Shown: piece by piece, positions 16,831 to 25,989 of the stretch | Position numbering within the stretch: the first letter of the stretch is position 1 | Layout of the letters: each line of letters begins with the position of its first letter | Assembly (NCBI GenBank): GCA_017520935.1 | Contig: JAFXEF010000035.1 | Location: forward strand, 1-64,000 | Direction of reading: 5' to 3' | Length of the DNA: 64,000 nt | DNA from: Bacteroidaceae bacterium | Lineage (GTDB): Bacteria; Bacteroidota; Bacteroidia; Bacteroidales; Bacteroidaceae | The notes under the pieces: generated by a model | What the model was told of the DNA's origin: nothing | Seen by the model: the letters and a program-made list of their open reading frames with translations, nothing else | The model's database searches: none | Position numbers and translations under genes: made by a program

Positions 16831-19800
16831 ATGAATCTATTTAACAAAAGACTGAAAATGAGAAAAACACACTTGGCAACACTGATTGCCTCCCTTCTGA
16901 TGGGCAGCACCTTAACAGCCCAAACGGTTACAGATGTAGACCGTAGCAAATATCCCGACTATTCGGAAAGGTTCAACCCAGACTACTCGCTCGTAGCTCC
17001 CGTTCGGGATGCCTCAGCCCCTGGCCGCAGCCGCGCTGCCAGCGGACGTCCCGACCATGTGAACAATGCCGACACGCGCCACTTCCCACCCGTATTCAAC
17101 CAGGATGGCGGTTCGTGTGGTTCGGCCTCGCGCATCTGCTATATGTTCAGCTATGAGCTGGCAGCCTATCGCGACCTCGATGGTTCGAAGGCTGAGAACT
17201 ATTACCCCTCACACTTCGTATGGCTGCACACCAATTCGCCCACCGGCATCACCGACCAAGGCAAAGACGCTTTCGTGACCAAGGTGGGTGTACCTTCTGC
17301 CGCAACCTATGGTGGACAGACCTACTCGTCGCTTTTCGGCTATCAGGATTGCAGCGATAAAGACTTCGGTTGGATGCAAGGTTATGACAAGTGGTTCGAG
17401 GCCATGCACAACCGTATGCTCAAACCAATGCATTTTCCCCAAAGCATAGCTACCGAAGAGGGACGCGAAGCAGTGAAGAACTGGCTGTGGAACCACAATG
17501 GCGACAATTCGTTCGCTGCCGGAGGTATCTGCGGAGTAGGTGTGGCCTCGGGAGGTGTATGGGACGATATCCCAAAGACCGACACCAATGATGAGATAGG
17601 CGTTACAGGCATGTCTTACGTACGTGAATGGGGCACTCAGGTAGACCATGCGCTCACCATTGTGGGCTATGACGACCGCATCGAGTTTGACCTCGATAAG
17701 GACGGCATCATCGGTGAACCCGATGCCGATGAGCTGGGTGCCTGGATCATTGTCAACTCATGGGGTGCCTGGGAGAACGACGGATTCATCTATTGCCCGT
17801 ATGCCTTTGCAGGCAGCGCCTTCAAGAACGATGGCAATCCGGGCAACCGTACGTTCAACGGAGACTTCTGGTGGCCCGAAATCTATAAAGTGCGTAAGGA
17901 CTATCGTCCACTACGTACCATCAAACTGGAGATGGACTATAGCCACCGCAGCGAGATAGCCCTGAGTGCAGGTATCAGTGCCGACATCAATGCGAGCGAG
18001 CCGGAGAAGACTATCCCGTTCGTACACTTCACCTACGCCGGTGACGGCAACTACGGAAACAGCAACCCGGCACCCAAAGTGCCCATGCTGGGAAAATGGG
18101 CCGATGGCAAGCTGCACACCGAGCCTATGGAGTTCGGATATGACCTTACCGACCTTACCGACGGCTATGACATGAACCGTCCGCTCAAGTACTTCTTCAT
18201 CGTCGACACCAGGGCATGGGCACAGGGCAAGGGAACCATACACCATGCCTCCATCATGGACTACCAGTATGACCTGCAGGGAATAGAGACCCCCTTCTTC
18301 ACAAACGAAACTGTAGAAATCAAGAGTGCCGGCAACAAAACCATTATCTCTGTAGTGGTTTACGGAAGCAGCTATCATGCACCACAAAACGCATCGTTTG
18401 ATGGCACTACACTCAGTTGGCAGGCTCCGCAGCGTTCGGCTATGGAGGTGATGGCCTATAATATTTACCGCAACGGCATGCTTGTAGCCCACCTTCCCGC
18501 CACCACGTTGACTTACACCCCCACGACATCTCTCACCTCAGGCGAATATGCCGTGACCGCCATCTATGCCGGTGACAATGAATCGGCAATGGCTACAGCC
18601 AAGGTGCCAATGAGCCTGTCGACACCCAATATGGGTGTCAACTTCGCCCAAGGCGGATTCACCATCCCCGGTGTGTTCGCCTCAAAATATGCCCAAGCCA
18701 CCATCGAATACTGGATAAAGCCAACCTCGCTTATAGACTGGAATCAGAGCGGAGGTCCGGGATGGGGCAACTTCATGTTCCATGCCAATGCCAACGGTCA
18801 GTTTACTGCGGGTTGGGATACCTCAAATCGTCTCAACACCAGCGTTTCGCTCAAAGTAGGCAAATGGACTCACGTGGCCATCGTTGTCAACAACAATAAA
18901 ATGACCGTTTACCTCGATGGCGTGAGTCGTGGCAGCGTGACCTCATCAAGCTATAGTGGTCTAGGCGGATTCGGTGACCTCATGCTCTCAGCAAGTGGCA
19001 ACGGTGCCCAAAACGCACAATACGACGACATACGCATCTGGAATACTGCACGCACCGCCGATGACATCAAGGCCTACAAGGATGTGGAGTTCACGGGTAG
19101 TGTTGCGCCTCACGGACTCATCGCCTATCTCAAGGGTGATCTGGCGACCGACAACAGTGCTTCACAAGTACTCTACGACTGCATAGGAGGCCACCATGCC
19201 ACATTGAGCGGCACCTACACTGCTGTGACCGAGGATGTGCCACAGCTGGGTATGGCCACCGAAGCTCCCACTGCCAGCATCAATATGCCTCAGGGCACCA
19301 TATATGCAGGTATCCCTGTGACTTTCACGGCCACCTGTAACGCTGCCACCAACAAACTGGAGTGGACAGCCGAAGGAGCAGGTATCAACAATCTGGCTGT
19401 GACGGCTCCTACAGTAACCTTTGCCACAGCCGGCACACACACCGTTACGGTGACAGCCACAAGTGCCAATGGAACCACGGTGACAGCCACCTGCGACATC
19501 ACAGTAGAGCCCTCTCCCACGATTGATGCCACTTTCACCAAGACGGCAAGCAATATCCCTGCAGGAGAACGCGTCACCTTCCTCGCCAACACTCCTCTCA
19601 TGGGCTATATCTACGAATGGAGTATGCCTGGAGCCGATATCGAGAATGCCGCCTCAGTGAACGCAGCAGCCAGCTATCAGAGCAAAGGAACCTATACCGT
19701 GACCCTCACCGTGACAGCTCCCGATGGCAGCCAGAAGAGCCATTCTGAACAGATTGAGGTGCAAGAGGTAGCTCCCGAGGCAGCCTTCAGCATATCACCT

Positions 19801-22602
19801 GCCGTAGCAGTCAAAGGCGAAGAGGTCACCCTCAACGACGAGTCGCAGTATGCACCTACCCGCTGGACATGGCAAATCAGCAGTGCCAATGCCAACTACG
19901 TAGCCTATGACCAGCACAGAAGTCTTACCATTGACAAACCTGGCGTGTACGATGTGGCACTCAGTGCATCCAACGATGCCGGTTCCAGCAAGGCAAGCCG
20001 CGAGCGTGCCCTTATCGTAGTCAATGCCGACAGCAAGAACGGACTTCTCTTCTCTAACGATGCAGCTACCGTCACAAGCAATACCGTGCCCCTCGCAAGC
20101 GGACAGACTGACCTCACCATCGAATGGTGGATGAACAGCGGATGGCCTGTGAGCTATTGCAACGGTATAGGCGACACGGAACAGACCCTGCAACTCAAGA
20201 GCAATGCAGGCAAGCAGATGCTCCTCTTCGTAGGAGGCAAGAAGGCAACCTCCGCTGCCGACTACCTTATCCCCGGCGAGTGGCACCATTACGCAGTCAC
20301 TTATAGCAAGGGAGCCGTCAAGTTCTACCGCGACGGATACTTGCACTCATCATCTTCTATCTCTGTCAACAAGCTCCCTGCATTGAAGGCCTTCCGCTTA
20401 GGAGGTTCCGAAGTACCTTTCAAGGGTAGCATAGACGAGCTGCGTGTATGGGGCAAAGCGCTCACCGAGAGTCAGCTCCGCACCTATGCCAATGCTCCCA
20501 TCGAAGATGTGGCTGCAGCTGAAGCAACCGACATGCTGACCCTCTACTACAACTTCAACCAGAGTGGCGGTGATGTGCAGGATGCTACTTCTAACGCCAA
20601 TCATGGTGTGCGGACGAGCTTCGGCCCCGATGGTGACGCATGGGGTCTGTCAAAGGGAGTCTTCTGCCTCAACTTCGACGAGAGTGCGAGCACCGATGTC
20701 ACAGCTACCTACCTCACCAACTATGCCAAGCCCTTTGCCAGCACGACAACATGCACCAACCCCAACCTCCCGTCGCGCGCCTTTGCCCTTCAAGGCTGGA
20801 TATTGGAAAACACCCATGTGAACAGCACCATCATCACGGGTGCCCATGTCGACAAGAACAAGAATACATGTTTCACCGTGACCACGGGATGGGACGGATT
20901 CGGCACGCTTACCGATCATAAGGTATTCCAAACCGTAACCTTGCCTGCCGGAAGCTATGCCTTCGAGGCTCAATATGACGAGAAATACGAAGGACAGTGC
21001 GGCAACAGCTATATCGTGGCTGCTGCAGCAAACACACTGCCTACAACCAGTAACCTCGGTCAAGCACTTGCCTATACCGCCATGAAGCCTAAAGGGCAAA
21101 CTATGAGCAATAAGGTAGAATTTGTGCTTACCGGAGAGACCACAGCAAGCCTCGGTCTGGTAGTCAACATAAACGGCATGAGCTGTATGACCCTACAGCG
21201 CTTCACGCTCACACGCAGCGAAGTGGAGATACTGCCGCAGGCATCAGACATCGTCACCTCACCCGACAAGTTCAGCAACGAGCGTATCTATCATATATCA
21301 TTGCCCTACCACACGGCAGGCCTTACCGCATGGGCTGTAGCAGAGGGAGGCGACAGGCTGACATCGACCCAACAACTTGGCCTTGAAGTAGCCAAGGACA
21401 ATACGGCCCAGCAATTTGCCTTCGTCAGCAACGATGATGGTGCCACTCGCTACCTCTACCACGCGGCAACAAAGAAGTTTGTCAACAAGGACGGTTCACT
21501 CTCCGATGCCCCCACCGATGTGCTCCACTTCAAGGAAGGTGCCTACGACACCACCTTCGTGGCCTACTTCGATGATGCCCACTACATAGCTATGGATGCC
21601 AACCGCCAGCTTGCCATCACAGCTCAGGGCGCACCCGATGCAGGCAATTCGTGTGCAATATACCCTGCAGGCAAGTTCAATCCTCGCGAGGTTATCGCCA
21701 AACTCCCGACAGTACCTGTCACCGAGATCACACTCAGCCATAGCGAGGCCACCCTACAGGCAGGCAATACCCTCACCCTCACAGCCAATGTCGTGCCCCA
21801 CTACGCCACCGACAAAACCGTGGTATGGACGACCTCCGATGCCAACATAGCCATTGTGGTCAAGGGTGTGGTGACAGCTATCGCTCCTGGAACCGCAATC
21901 ATCACTGCCCGTGCCGATGACAAGGAGGCCACCTGTATCATCACTGTAGAGCAGCGCACAATACAGGTCAGTGGCATCTACCTGGATCAGACAAAGGCTA
22001 CCGTCACCGAAGGTGAAACACTTACCCTCACAGCTACAGTCACTCCAGCCGATGCTACGGACAAGACCATAACATGGAGCACCTCCGACCCCTCTGTGGC
22101 CACCGTTGCCAATGGCGTAGTGACAGCTATCACTCCTGGAACCGCCACCATTACTGCCCGTGCAGGCAATAAGGAGGCCACTTGCGTGATTACCGTCGAG
22201 GAACGCTATATACCACTTACCGACATCGTACTCGACCCCACTGAAGTGACCATCGAAGTGGGTGCTCTATTCACCATCACCGCCACACTGCTACCTGAAA
22301 ACACTTCAGAGAAAACAGTATCGTGGACAACATCTGACCGAAAGATAGTCACCGTACGACGTGGTGTCATAGAAGGAAAGGCTCCCGGCACAGCCATCAT
22401 CACAGCCAAGAATGGTGACATCGAGGGCACTTGCGTGGTTACAGTAACTCAGGCTGGTGGTATAGAGCAAGCAACCCAAAACACCGTCAAGGTAGACATC
22501 TACGATGTCACTGGACGCCCCATTCGTTTAGGTGCGACATCTACCAGCGGACTCCAACGAGGTATCTATATCATCAACGGACGCAAGACCATCGTAAAAT
22601 AA
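16831..22602 (+). CDS. Secreted multidomain C1-type peptidase-like protein
   Basis: A 1923-residue exported protein. Signal peptide (either ATG 16831 or 16858), then a papain-like domain at about 80-360: FPPVFNQDGGSCGSAS with candidate nucleophile Cys96, VDHALTIVGYDD (His273), and IIVNSWG (Asn309). An EF-hand-like loop DLDKDGIIGEPD (287-298) sits between the last two. Downstream are an Fn3-like region (about 515-595), a LamG fold (about 600-760), PKD-like domains (about 825-1080), a second LamG fold (about 1085-1240), a galactose-binding-like region, and three Big_2 repeats (about 1628-1875). The last 45 residues (VDIYDVTGRPI ... GIYIINGRKTIVK) resemble a T9SS sorting domain. Probably cell-surface proteolysis or adhesion. 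Confidence 0.88.
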   Translation: MNLFNKRLKMRKTHLATLIASLLMGSTLTAQTVTDVDRSKYPDYSERFNPDYSLVAPVRDASAPGRSRAASGRPDHVNNADTRHFPPVFNQDGGSCGSASRICYMFSYELAAYRDLDGSKAENYYPSHFVWLHTNSPTGITDQGKDAFVTKVGVPSAATYGGQTYSSLFGYQDCSDKDFGWMQGYDKWFEAMHNRMLKPMHFPQSIATEEGREAVKNWLWNHNGDNSFAAGGICGVGVASGGVWDDIPKTDTNDEIGVTGMSYVREWGTQVDHALTIVGYDDRIEFDLDKDGIIGEPDADELGAWIIVNSWGAWENDGFIYCPYAFAGSAFKNDGNPGNRTFNGDFWWPEIYKVRKDYRPLRTIKLEMDYSHRSEIALSAGISADINASEPEKTIPFVHFTYAGDGNYGNSNPAPKVPMLGKWADGKLHTEPMEFGYDLTDLTDGYDMNRPLKYFFIVDTRAWAQGKGTIHHASIMDYQYDLQGIETPFFTNETVEIKSAGNKTIISVVVYGSSYHAPQNASFDGTTLSWQAPQRSAMEVMAYNIYRNGMLVAHLPATTLTYTPTTSLTSGEYAVTAIYAGDNESAMATAKVPMSLSTPNMGVNFAQGGFTIPGVFASKYAQATIEYWIKPTSLIDWNQSGGPGWGNFMFHANANGQFTAGWDTSNRLNTSVSLKVGKWTHVAIVVNNNKMTVYLDGVSRGSVTSSSYSGLGGFGDLMLSASGNGAQNAQYDDIRIWNTARTADDIKAYKDVEFTGSVAPHGLIAYLKGDLATDNSASQVLYDCIGGHHATLSGTYTAVTEDVPQLGMATEAPTASINMPQGTIYAGIPVTFTATCNAATNKLEWTAEGAGINNLAVTAPTVTFATAGTHTVTVTATSANGTTVTATCDITVEPSPTIDATFTKTASNIPAGERVTFLANTPLMGYIYEWSMPGADIENAASVNAAASYQSKGTYTVTLTVTAPDGSQKSHSEQIEVQEVAPEAAFSISPAVAVKGEEVTLNDESQYAPTRWTWQISSANANYVAYDQHRSLTIDKPGVYDVALSASNDAGSSKASRERALIVVNADSKNGLLFSNDAATVTSNTVPLASGQTDLTIEWWMNSGWPVSYCNGIGDTEQTLQLKSNAGKQMLLFVGGKKATSAADYLIPGEWHHYAVTYSKGAVKFYRDGYLHSSSSISVNKLPALKAFRLGGSEVPFKGSIDELRVWGKALTESQLRTYANAPIEDVAAAEATDMLTLYYNFNQSGGDVQDATSNANHGVRTSFGPDGDAWGLSKGVFCLNFDESASTDVTATYLTNYAKPFASTTTCTNPNLPSRAFALQGWILENTHVNSTIITGAHVDKNKNTCFTVTTGWDGFGTLTDHKVFQTVTLPAGSYAFEAQYDEKYEGQCGNSYIVAAAANTLPTTSNLGQALAYTAMKPKGQTMSNKVEFVLTGETTASLGLVVNINGMSCMTLQRFTLTRSEVEILPQASDIVTSPDKFSNERIYHISLPYHTAGLTAWAVAEGGDRLTSTQQLGLEVAKDNTAQQFAFVSNDDGATRYLYHAATKKFVNKDGSLSDAPTDVLHFKEGAYDTTFVAYFDDAHYIAMDANRQLAITAQGAPDAGNSCAIYPAGKFNPREVIAKLPTVPVTEITLSHSEATLQAGNTLTLTANVVPHYATDKTVVWTTSDANIAIVVKGVVTAIAPGTAIITARADDKEATCIITVEQRTIQVSGIYLDQTKATVTEGETLTLTATVTPADATDKTITWSTSDPSVATVANGVVTAITPGTATITARAGNKEATCVITVEERYIPLTDIVLDPTEVTIEVGALFTITATLLPENTSEKTVSWTTSDRKIVTVRRGVIEGKAPGTAIITAKNGDIEGTCVVTVTQAGGIEQATQNTVKVDIYDVTGRPIRLGATSTSGLQRGIYIINGRKTIVK

Positions 22603-22632
22603 AATACCACGTAGCGAACATTCCGCTACACA

Positions 22633-22671
22633 AACCAATAAAGGACTGCTTGAGGCAGTCCTTTATTGGTT
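22633..22671 (+). terminator. Terminator after the C1-like gene
   Basis: A perfect 17-bp stem (AACCAATAAAGGACTGC and its complement) with a 5-nt loop, 31 bp after the stop codon. The T-rich arm lies on the 3' side for + transcription; the symmetric stem could also stop minus transcription. Confidence 0.8.
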
Positions 22672-22798
22672 AACATATTATTGGTTCCGATAGACTTTTT
22701 AATCGAGCACCAATATTAACATATACGCTCCTAAACACTTAACTTGGTGAAAAGGGGTTTCCTAAACCTCCGCCCTCTTTGCCTCTATCTCATACCTT

Positions 22799-23485
22799 TT
22801 ACATAGGATAGGCATACACGGTATCTCCTTTGTCGTAGAGGTTCACTACGAAGCGCAGGGTGTCTCCCTGCCCCAGAGAATCCCTGAAAGGGGTGAGAGG
22901 AATGGATCCGTATAATTTCTGGCGATACGACTCCACATCATCAATTACCTTATGGTAGAAGGTGAACTCCTTACCATGCATTCCCTCAGGTGTAGTGTCG
23001 ACAAAAGCAATGCTGTGCTTGCCGTTGAGTGCCTTCACCTCAAGAACAAAGTTGAGATAGCCTTCCGATAGCCAAATGCTCTGCAGGTACACGGGGTCTT
23101 GAATCAGGCTCTCACCTTCAGGCAGACGGGCGGGTACTGATGAGATGATGCTGCCCAAGGCGTAGAGGTAGGCGACAGTATCGTTCTGATCAGTGCCTAC
23201 CAATTCATATACACTGATAAAGCGATAAAGCGTGTCGCGCTTGTAGGTAGGTTCGTGATCATAGGCCTCAAGGAAATCCCTGGTGAGATGCACGCGGTAA
23301 CAGCCTCCGTCATCAAGCAGCAGGTGCTCAATCTTTCCCTTACTATCGGTGGCTATGCGGGTAAAATCGGTACGAACCGAGGGGTAGCGGTAGTCATCAC
23401 CACTATCCTCACAGCTGCACAATAGTATGAGGACAGGAAATAACAGAAGTATCGTCCGTATTGCTTTCAACCCTTCACTCCTCAC
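22799..23485 (-). CDS. NigD-like lipoprotein
   Basis: A 228-residue lipoprotein with lipobox LLCSC. The segment YPSVRTDFTRIATDSKGKI followed by a DDGGCYRVHL strand and a second beta domain (EFTFYHKVIDDVESYRQKL) resembles NigD-type proteins (OB-like N-domain plus beta C-domain) of Bacteroidetes, whose exact roles are largely unknown. The start is GTG at 23485 or TTG at 23470; no ATG precedes the signal peptide. It overlaps the upstream acyltransferase by 11 bp, so the two are translationally coupled. Confidence 0.75.
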   Translation of the reverse strand: MRSEGLKAIRTILLLFPVLILLCSCEDSGDDYRYPSVRTDFTRIATDSKGKIEHLLLDDGGCYRVHLTRDFLEAYDHEPTYKRDTLYRFISVYELVGTDQNDTVAYLYALGSIISSVPARLPEGESLIQDPVYLQSIWLSEGYLNFVLEVKALNGKHSIAFVDTTPEGMHGKEFTFYHKVIDDVESYRQKLYGSIPLTPFRDSLGQGDTLRFVVNLYDKGDTVYAYPM

Positions 23486-24638
23486 TTTTCACTCTTAACT
23501 GATTCAATGCCGGATTAGCATACATCTCCAATATCTTGGTACGGAGGAAGGCCTCATCCTTGCCCGGGAGCTCGATCTTCTGCAACTGACCCGTAAGGTA
23601 TTGCTCGAAGGTAGCACGTTCCTCTTCCGTGTAGCGGTCGGCATAGGTATTTCCCCCTTTCAGGAGGTCTGCTGCCACGAAGTTACCCGGGTAGAGACGA
23701 TAATTGCTGTAGATGCGTCGGTCAATCTCCGTAGCGATGGCCGCAAAGAAATCGTTCTTCGACATGTCAGCAGGCAGGGCAGCAATGAAATCGTTCATAC
23801 ATTCTGCCACCTGATAGTGTACACGTCCCTTGTAACCAAAGATGCCGGTCTTCATGTTCATGAGGTCATCGGCCTGCGACTTCTTATATTCTGGATTGTC
23901 ACGCTTGAGCTGGAACTCGAGAGCTTTGAGCCAGTCGCACGGGTCATACTCATATGAAATGGCAAGCGGAGCCATGTTAAGAGCGATGAGGCGTTCAGCA
24001 GGAGTGCCCTCACCACCCATGGCAAACATCTTCAGGATACTCTCCTGTGTGTGGTCGGTAGAGTCCTTGGAGCGGCCTTCACGCTGGGCTATCCACACGG
24101 GGGCTTTCTTCTCGCCAATGACATAGTGCATATAGGAGGACAGACGAATGCTCGACTGCAACATCTCGCGGATACCTCCCTTGCGAGTGACGATGAAGCT
24201 GCGGTTGATGCGCACCAGCGTCTTTATCCACGGATAGATGAGCAGGTTGTCACCGATGGCAATCTCTACGGTATTGAGTCCCTTCTGTGCAAAGAGAATC
24301 ATATCGAGCAAGCCCGAGTCGAGCACGATATCGCGGTGATTGGAGATATAGGTATAGTTCTCCTTTTCCTTTGAGGGGCTGATACGGGTGAAGTCTTCAG
24401 TGAGTCCGGCAGTGCACTTCTTGATTATGCCATCGAGCAGCGGGCGGATAAAGGTGTACTGAAACTCGAGACAGGTCTTGCAACCGTGCATCATCGGCCC
24501 CAATGCCTCGGCGGGGATTTGTGGCATAACCATGCCTACTACTGCACGGAACGCGGAATCGTTCAGCAGACTGTCATACGCTGCGGGCAACTCTTCGGGT
24601 TCAAACGGACGCATGTCCTTAAATTCTTCGGGAATCAT
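23475..24638 (-). CDS. Glycerophosphate-type acyltransferase
   Basis: A 387-residue PlsC/GPAT-superfamily protein. Block I reads YISNHRDIVLDSG (an H-x5-D variant rather than H-x4-D), and block III reads REGRSKDS, comparable to EGRxKDG of glycerol-3-phosphate acyltransferases. It would acylate glycerol-3-phosphate or lysophosphatidate at the inner membrane, but the exact acceptor cannot be read. No transmembrane span is obvious; association is probably peripheral. It is the first gene of a pair with the NigD-like lipoprotein and lies 78 bp downstream of ddl. Confidence 0.82.
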   Translation of the reverse strand: MIPEEFKDMRPFEPEELPAAYDSLLNDSAFRAVVGMVMPQIPAEALGPMMHGCKTCLEFQYTFIRPLLDGIIKKCTAGLTEDFTRISPSKEKENYTYISNHRDIVLDSGLLDMILFAQKGLNTVEIAIGDNLLIYPWIKTLVRINRSFIVTRKGGIREMLQSSIRLSSYMHYVIGEKKAPVWIAQREGRSKDSTDHTQESILKMFAMGGEGTPAERLIALNMAPLAISYEYDPCDWLKALEFQLKRDNPEYKKSQADDLMNMKTGIFGYKGRVHYQVAECMNDFIAALPADMSKNDFFAAIATEIDRRIYSNYRLYPGNFVAADLLKGGNTYADRYTEEERATFEQYLTGQLQKIELPGKDEAFLRTKILEMYANPALNQLRVKSEE

Positions 24639-24716
24639 AATTATTTCAGTTTGTTAGTCTTTTTCTATTTTTGTCGGAGAACTCGGAGACTCTGAGAATC
24701 CCCGAAACCGCTCTTC

Positions 24717-25706
24717 TTAATTCTCAAAGCTCTCCTCAATAATCTCGGTGAGCACATCCTTGATGTCGAGCCCTGCGGCACGCACCTGCTGGGGGATGAA
24801 GCTGGTGGCTGTCATGCCTGGCGTAGTGTTTATCTCCAGCAGGTTAAGTTTGTTGCCCTCGGTAATGATATAGTCAATGCGGATGATGCCGTGGCAGCGT
24901 AGGATATCGTAGAGCAACGAGGTGAGTGTGCGCACACGCTCGGCAACGCTCTCGTCAATACGTGCCGGAGTAATCTCCTCCACCTGACCGTTATACTTGG
25001 CATCATAGTCGAAAAACTCGTTCTTGGCCACCACCTCTGTAATGGGGAATACAACGCTCTTAGCCCGCGTCTTGTAACATCCACAGGTAATCTCGGTACC
25101 CTGCATGAAGGCCTCTATCATCACCTCGTCGGCCTCGCCGAAAGCAGCCTCCACGGCAGGCAGCAGCTCCTCGGGAGTCTTCACCTTGGTCGTGGCACAG
25201 CTGGAGCCACCGCAAGTAGGTTTCACGAAACAGGGCAGCCCCACCGCCTTCACGACATCGTCCACGGTAATGACATCCTGACGGCGTAGCGTGAGCGACT
25301 CGGCCACACGTACACCAAGGCTACGCAGATACTGGTTGAGTACAAACTTGTTGAACGTCATCGCCGAGATGAGTGGCGGACAGGTGGAGTAAGGCATGCG
25401 GATAAGCTCGAAGTAACTGCCAAGCAGGCCATTCTCGCCTGGTGTCCCGTGAATAGTGATGTAGGCGTAGTCAAACCTTATGTGTTCGCCGTTGTAGATG
25501 AAGCTGAAGTCATTACGGTCGATAGGTGCAGTAACGCCTTCGGGCAGTTGCACGTGCCAGTCCGTGCCACGGATGATAACGGTATATACTATATAGCGTT
25601 CCTTGTCGAGGAAGGAGGTGATGCCCTCTGCACTGCGCAAAGATACTTCGTATTCGCCAGAGTCCCCTCCGGCCACGATAGCTATGATGCGTTTGCTTGT
25701 ATTCAT
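24717..25706 (-). CDS. ddl: D-alanine--D-alanine ligase
   Basis: A 329-residue ATP-grasp ligase joining two D-Ala for the peptidoglycan stem. Landmarks: AGGDSGEYEVSLRSA, ITIHGTPGENGLLG, FVKPTCGGSSCATTKV, and LNLLEINTTPGMTATSF near the C-terminus. The omega-loop reads KNEFFDYDAKY, so Phe232 stands where E. coli DdlB has Tyr216. The frame is open to 25784, but the ATG at 25706 starts the fold and is 27 nt downstream of a TATCTTTG box. Confidence 0.95.
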   Translation of the reverse strand: MNTSKRIIAIVAGGDSGEYEVSLRSAEGITSFLDKERYIVYTVIIRGTDWHVQLPEGVTAPIDRNDFSFIYNGEHIRFDYAYITIHGTPGENGLLGSYFELIRMPYSTCPPLISAMTFNKFVLNQYLRSLGVRVAESLTLRRQDVITVDDVVKAVGLPCFVKPTCGGSSCATTKVKTPEELLPAVEAAFGEADEVMIEAFMQGTEITCGCYKTRAKSVVFPITEVVAKNEFFDYDAKYNGQVEEITPARIDESVAERVRTLTSLLYDILRCHGIIRIDYIITEGNKLNLLEINTTPGMTATSFIPQQVRAAGLDIKDVLTEIIEESFEN

Positions 25707-25732
25707 TGTATGGTGTAATTTTAATTCGTCTG

Positions 25733-25740
25733 CAAAGATA
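25733..25740 (-). promoter_or_regulatory. -7 box for ddl
   Basis: TATCTTTG on the minus strand, 27 nt before the ddl ATG; TTG lies 20 bp upstream of it (25763-25761). Confidence 0.6.
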
Positions 25741-25989
25741 ATCATTAGCGAGTGAAAAGCCAAGCTCGCTTGAGCTTTTTGCAACGAGCGTGATTTCCTT
25801 CAGTGGCACAGTCACCAAAGACACGAGCAAACGGGCGAGAAACAGGAAGTTTTCTTGGCGCAACCCTACACACATCAAAGACCTTAAAAATCCGTAAGAG
25901 CCACACATTGTGGTTTGCATGGAGGAACATTTGGCAACAAGGCATTGTTACTGATGAAACTTAACCCTAAACCTTAATTTATTCAATTT

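Noticed and set aside
16831-22602. Calling the C1 domain definitely dead because Ala99 aligns with Cys25
   Set aside because: With a one-residue gap Cys96 can serve as nucleophile, as in other bacterial C1 enzymes with variable loops, so I kept both options.
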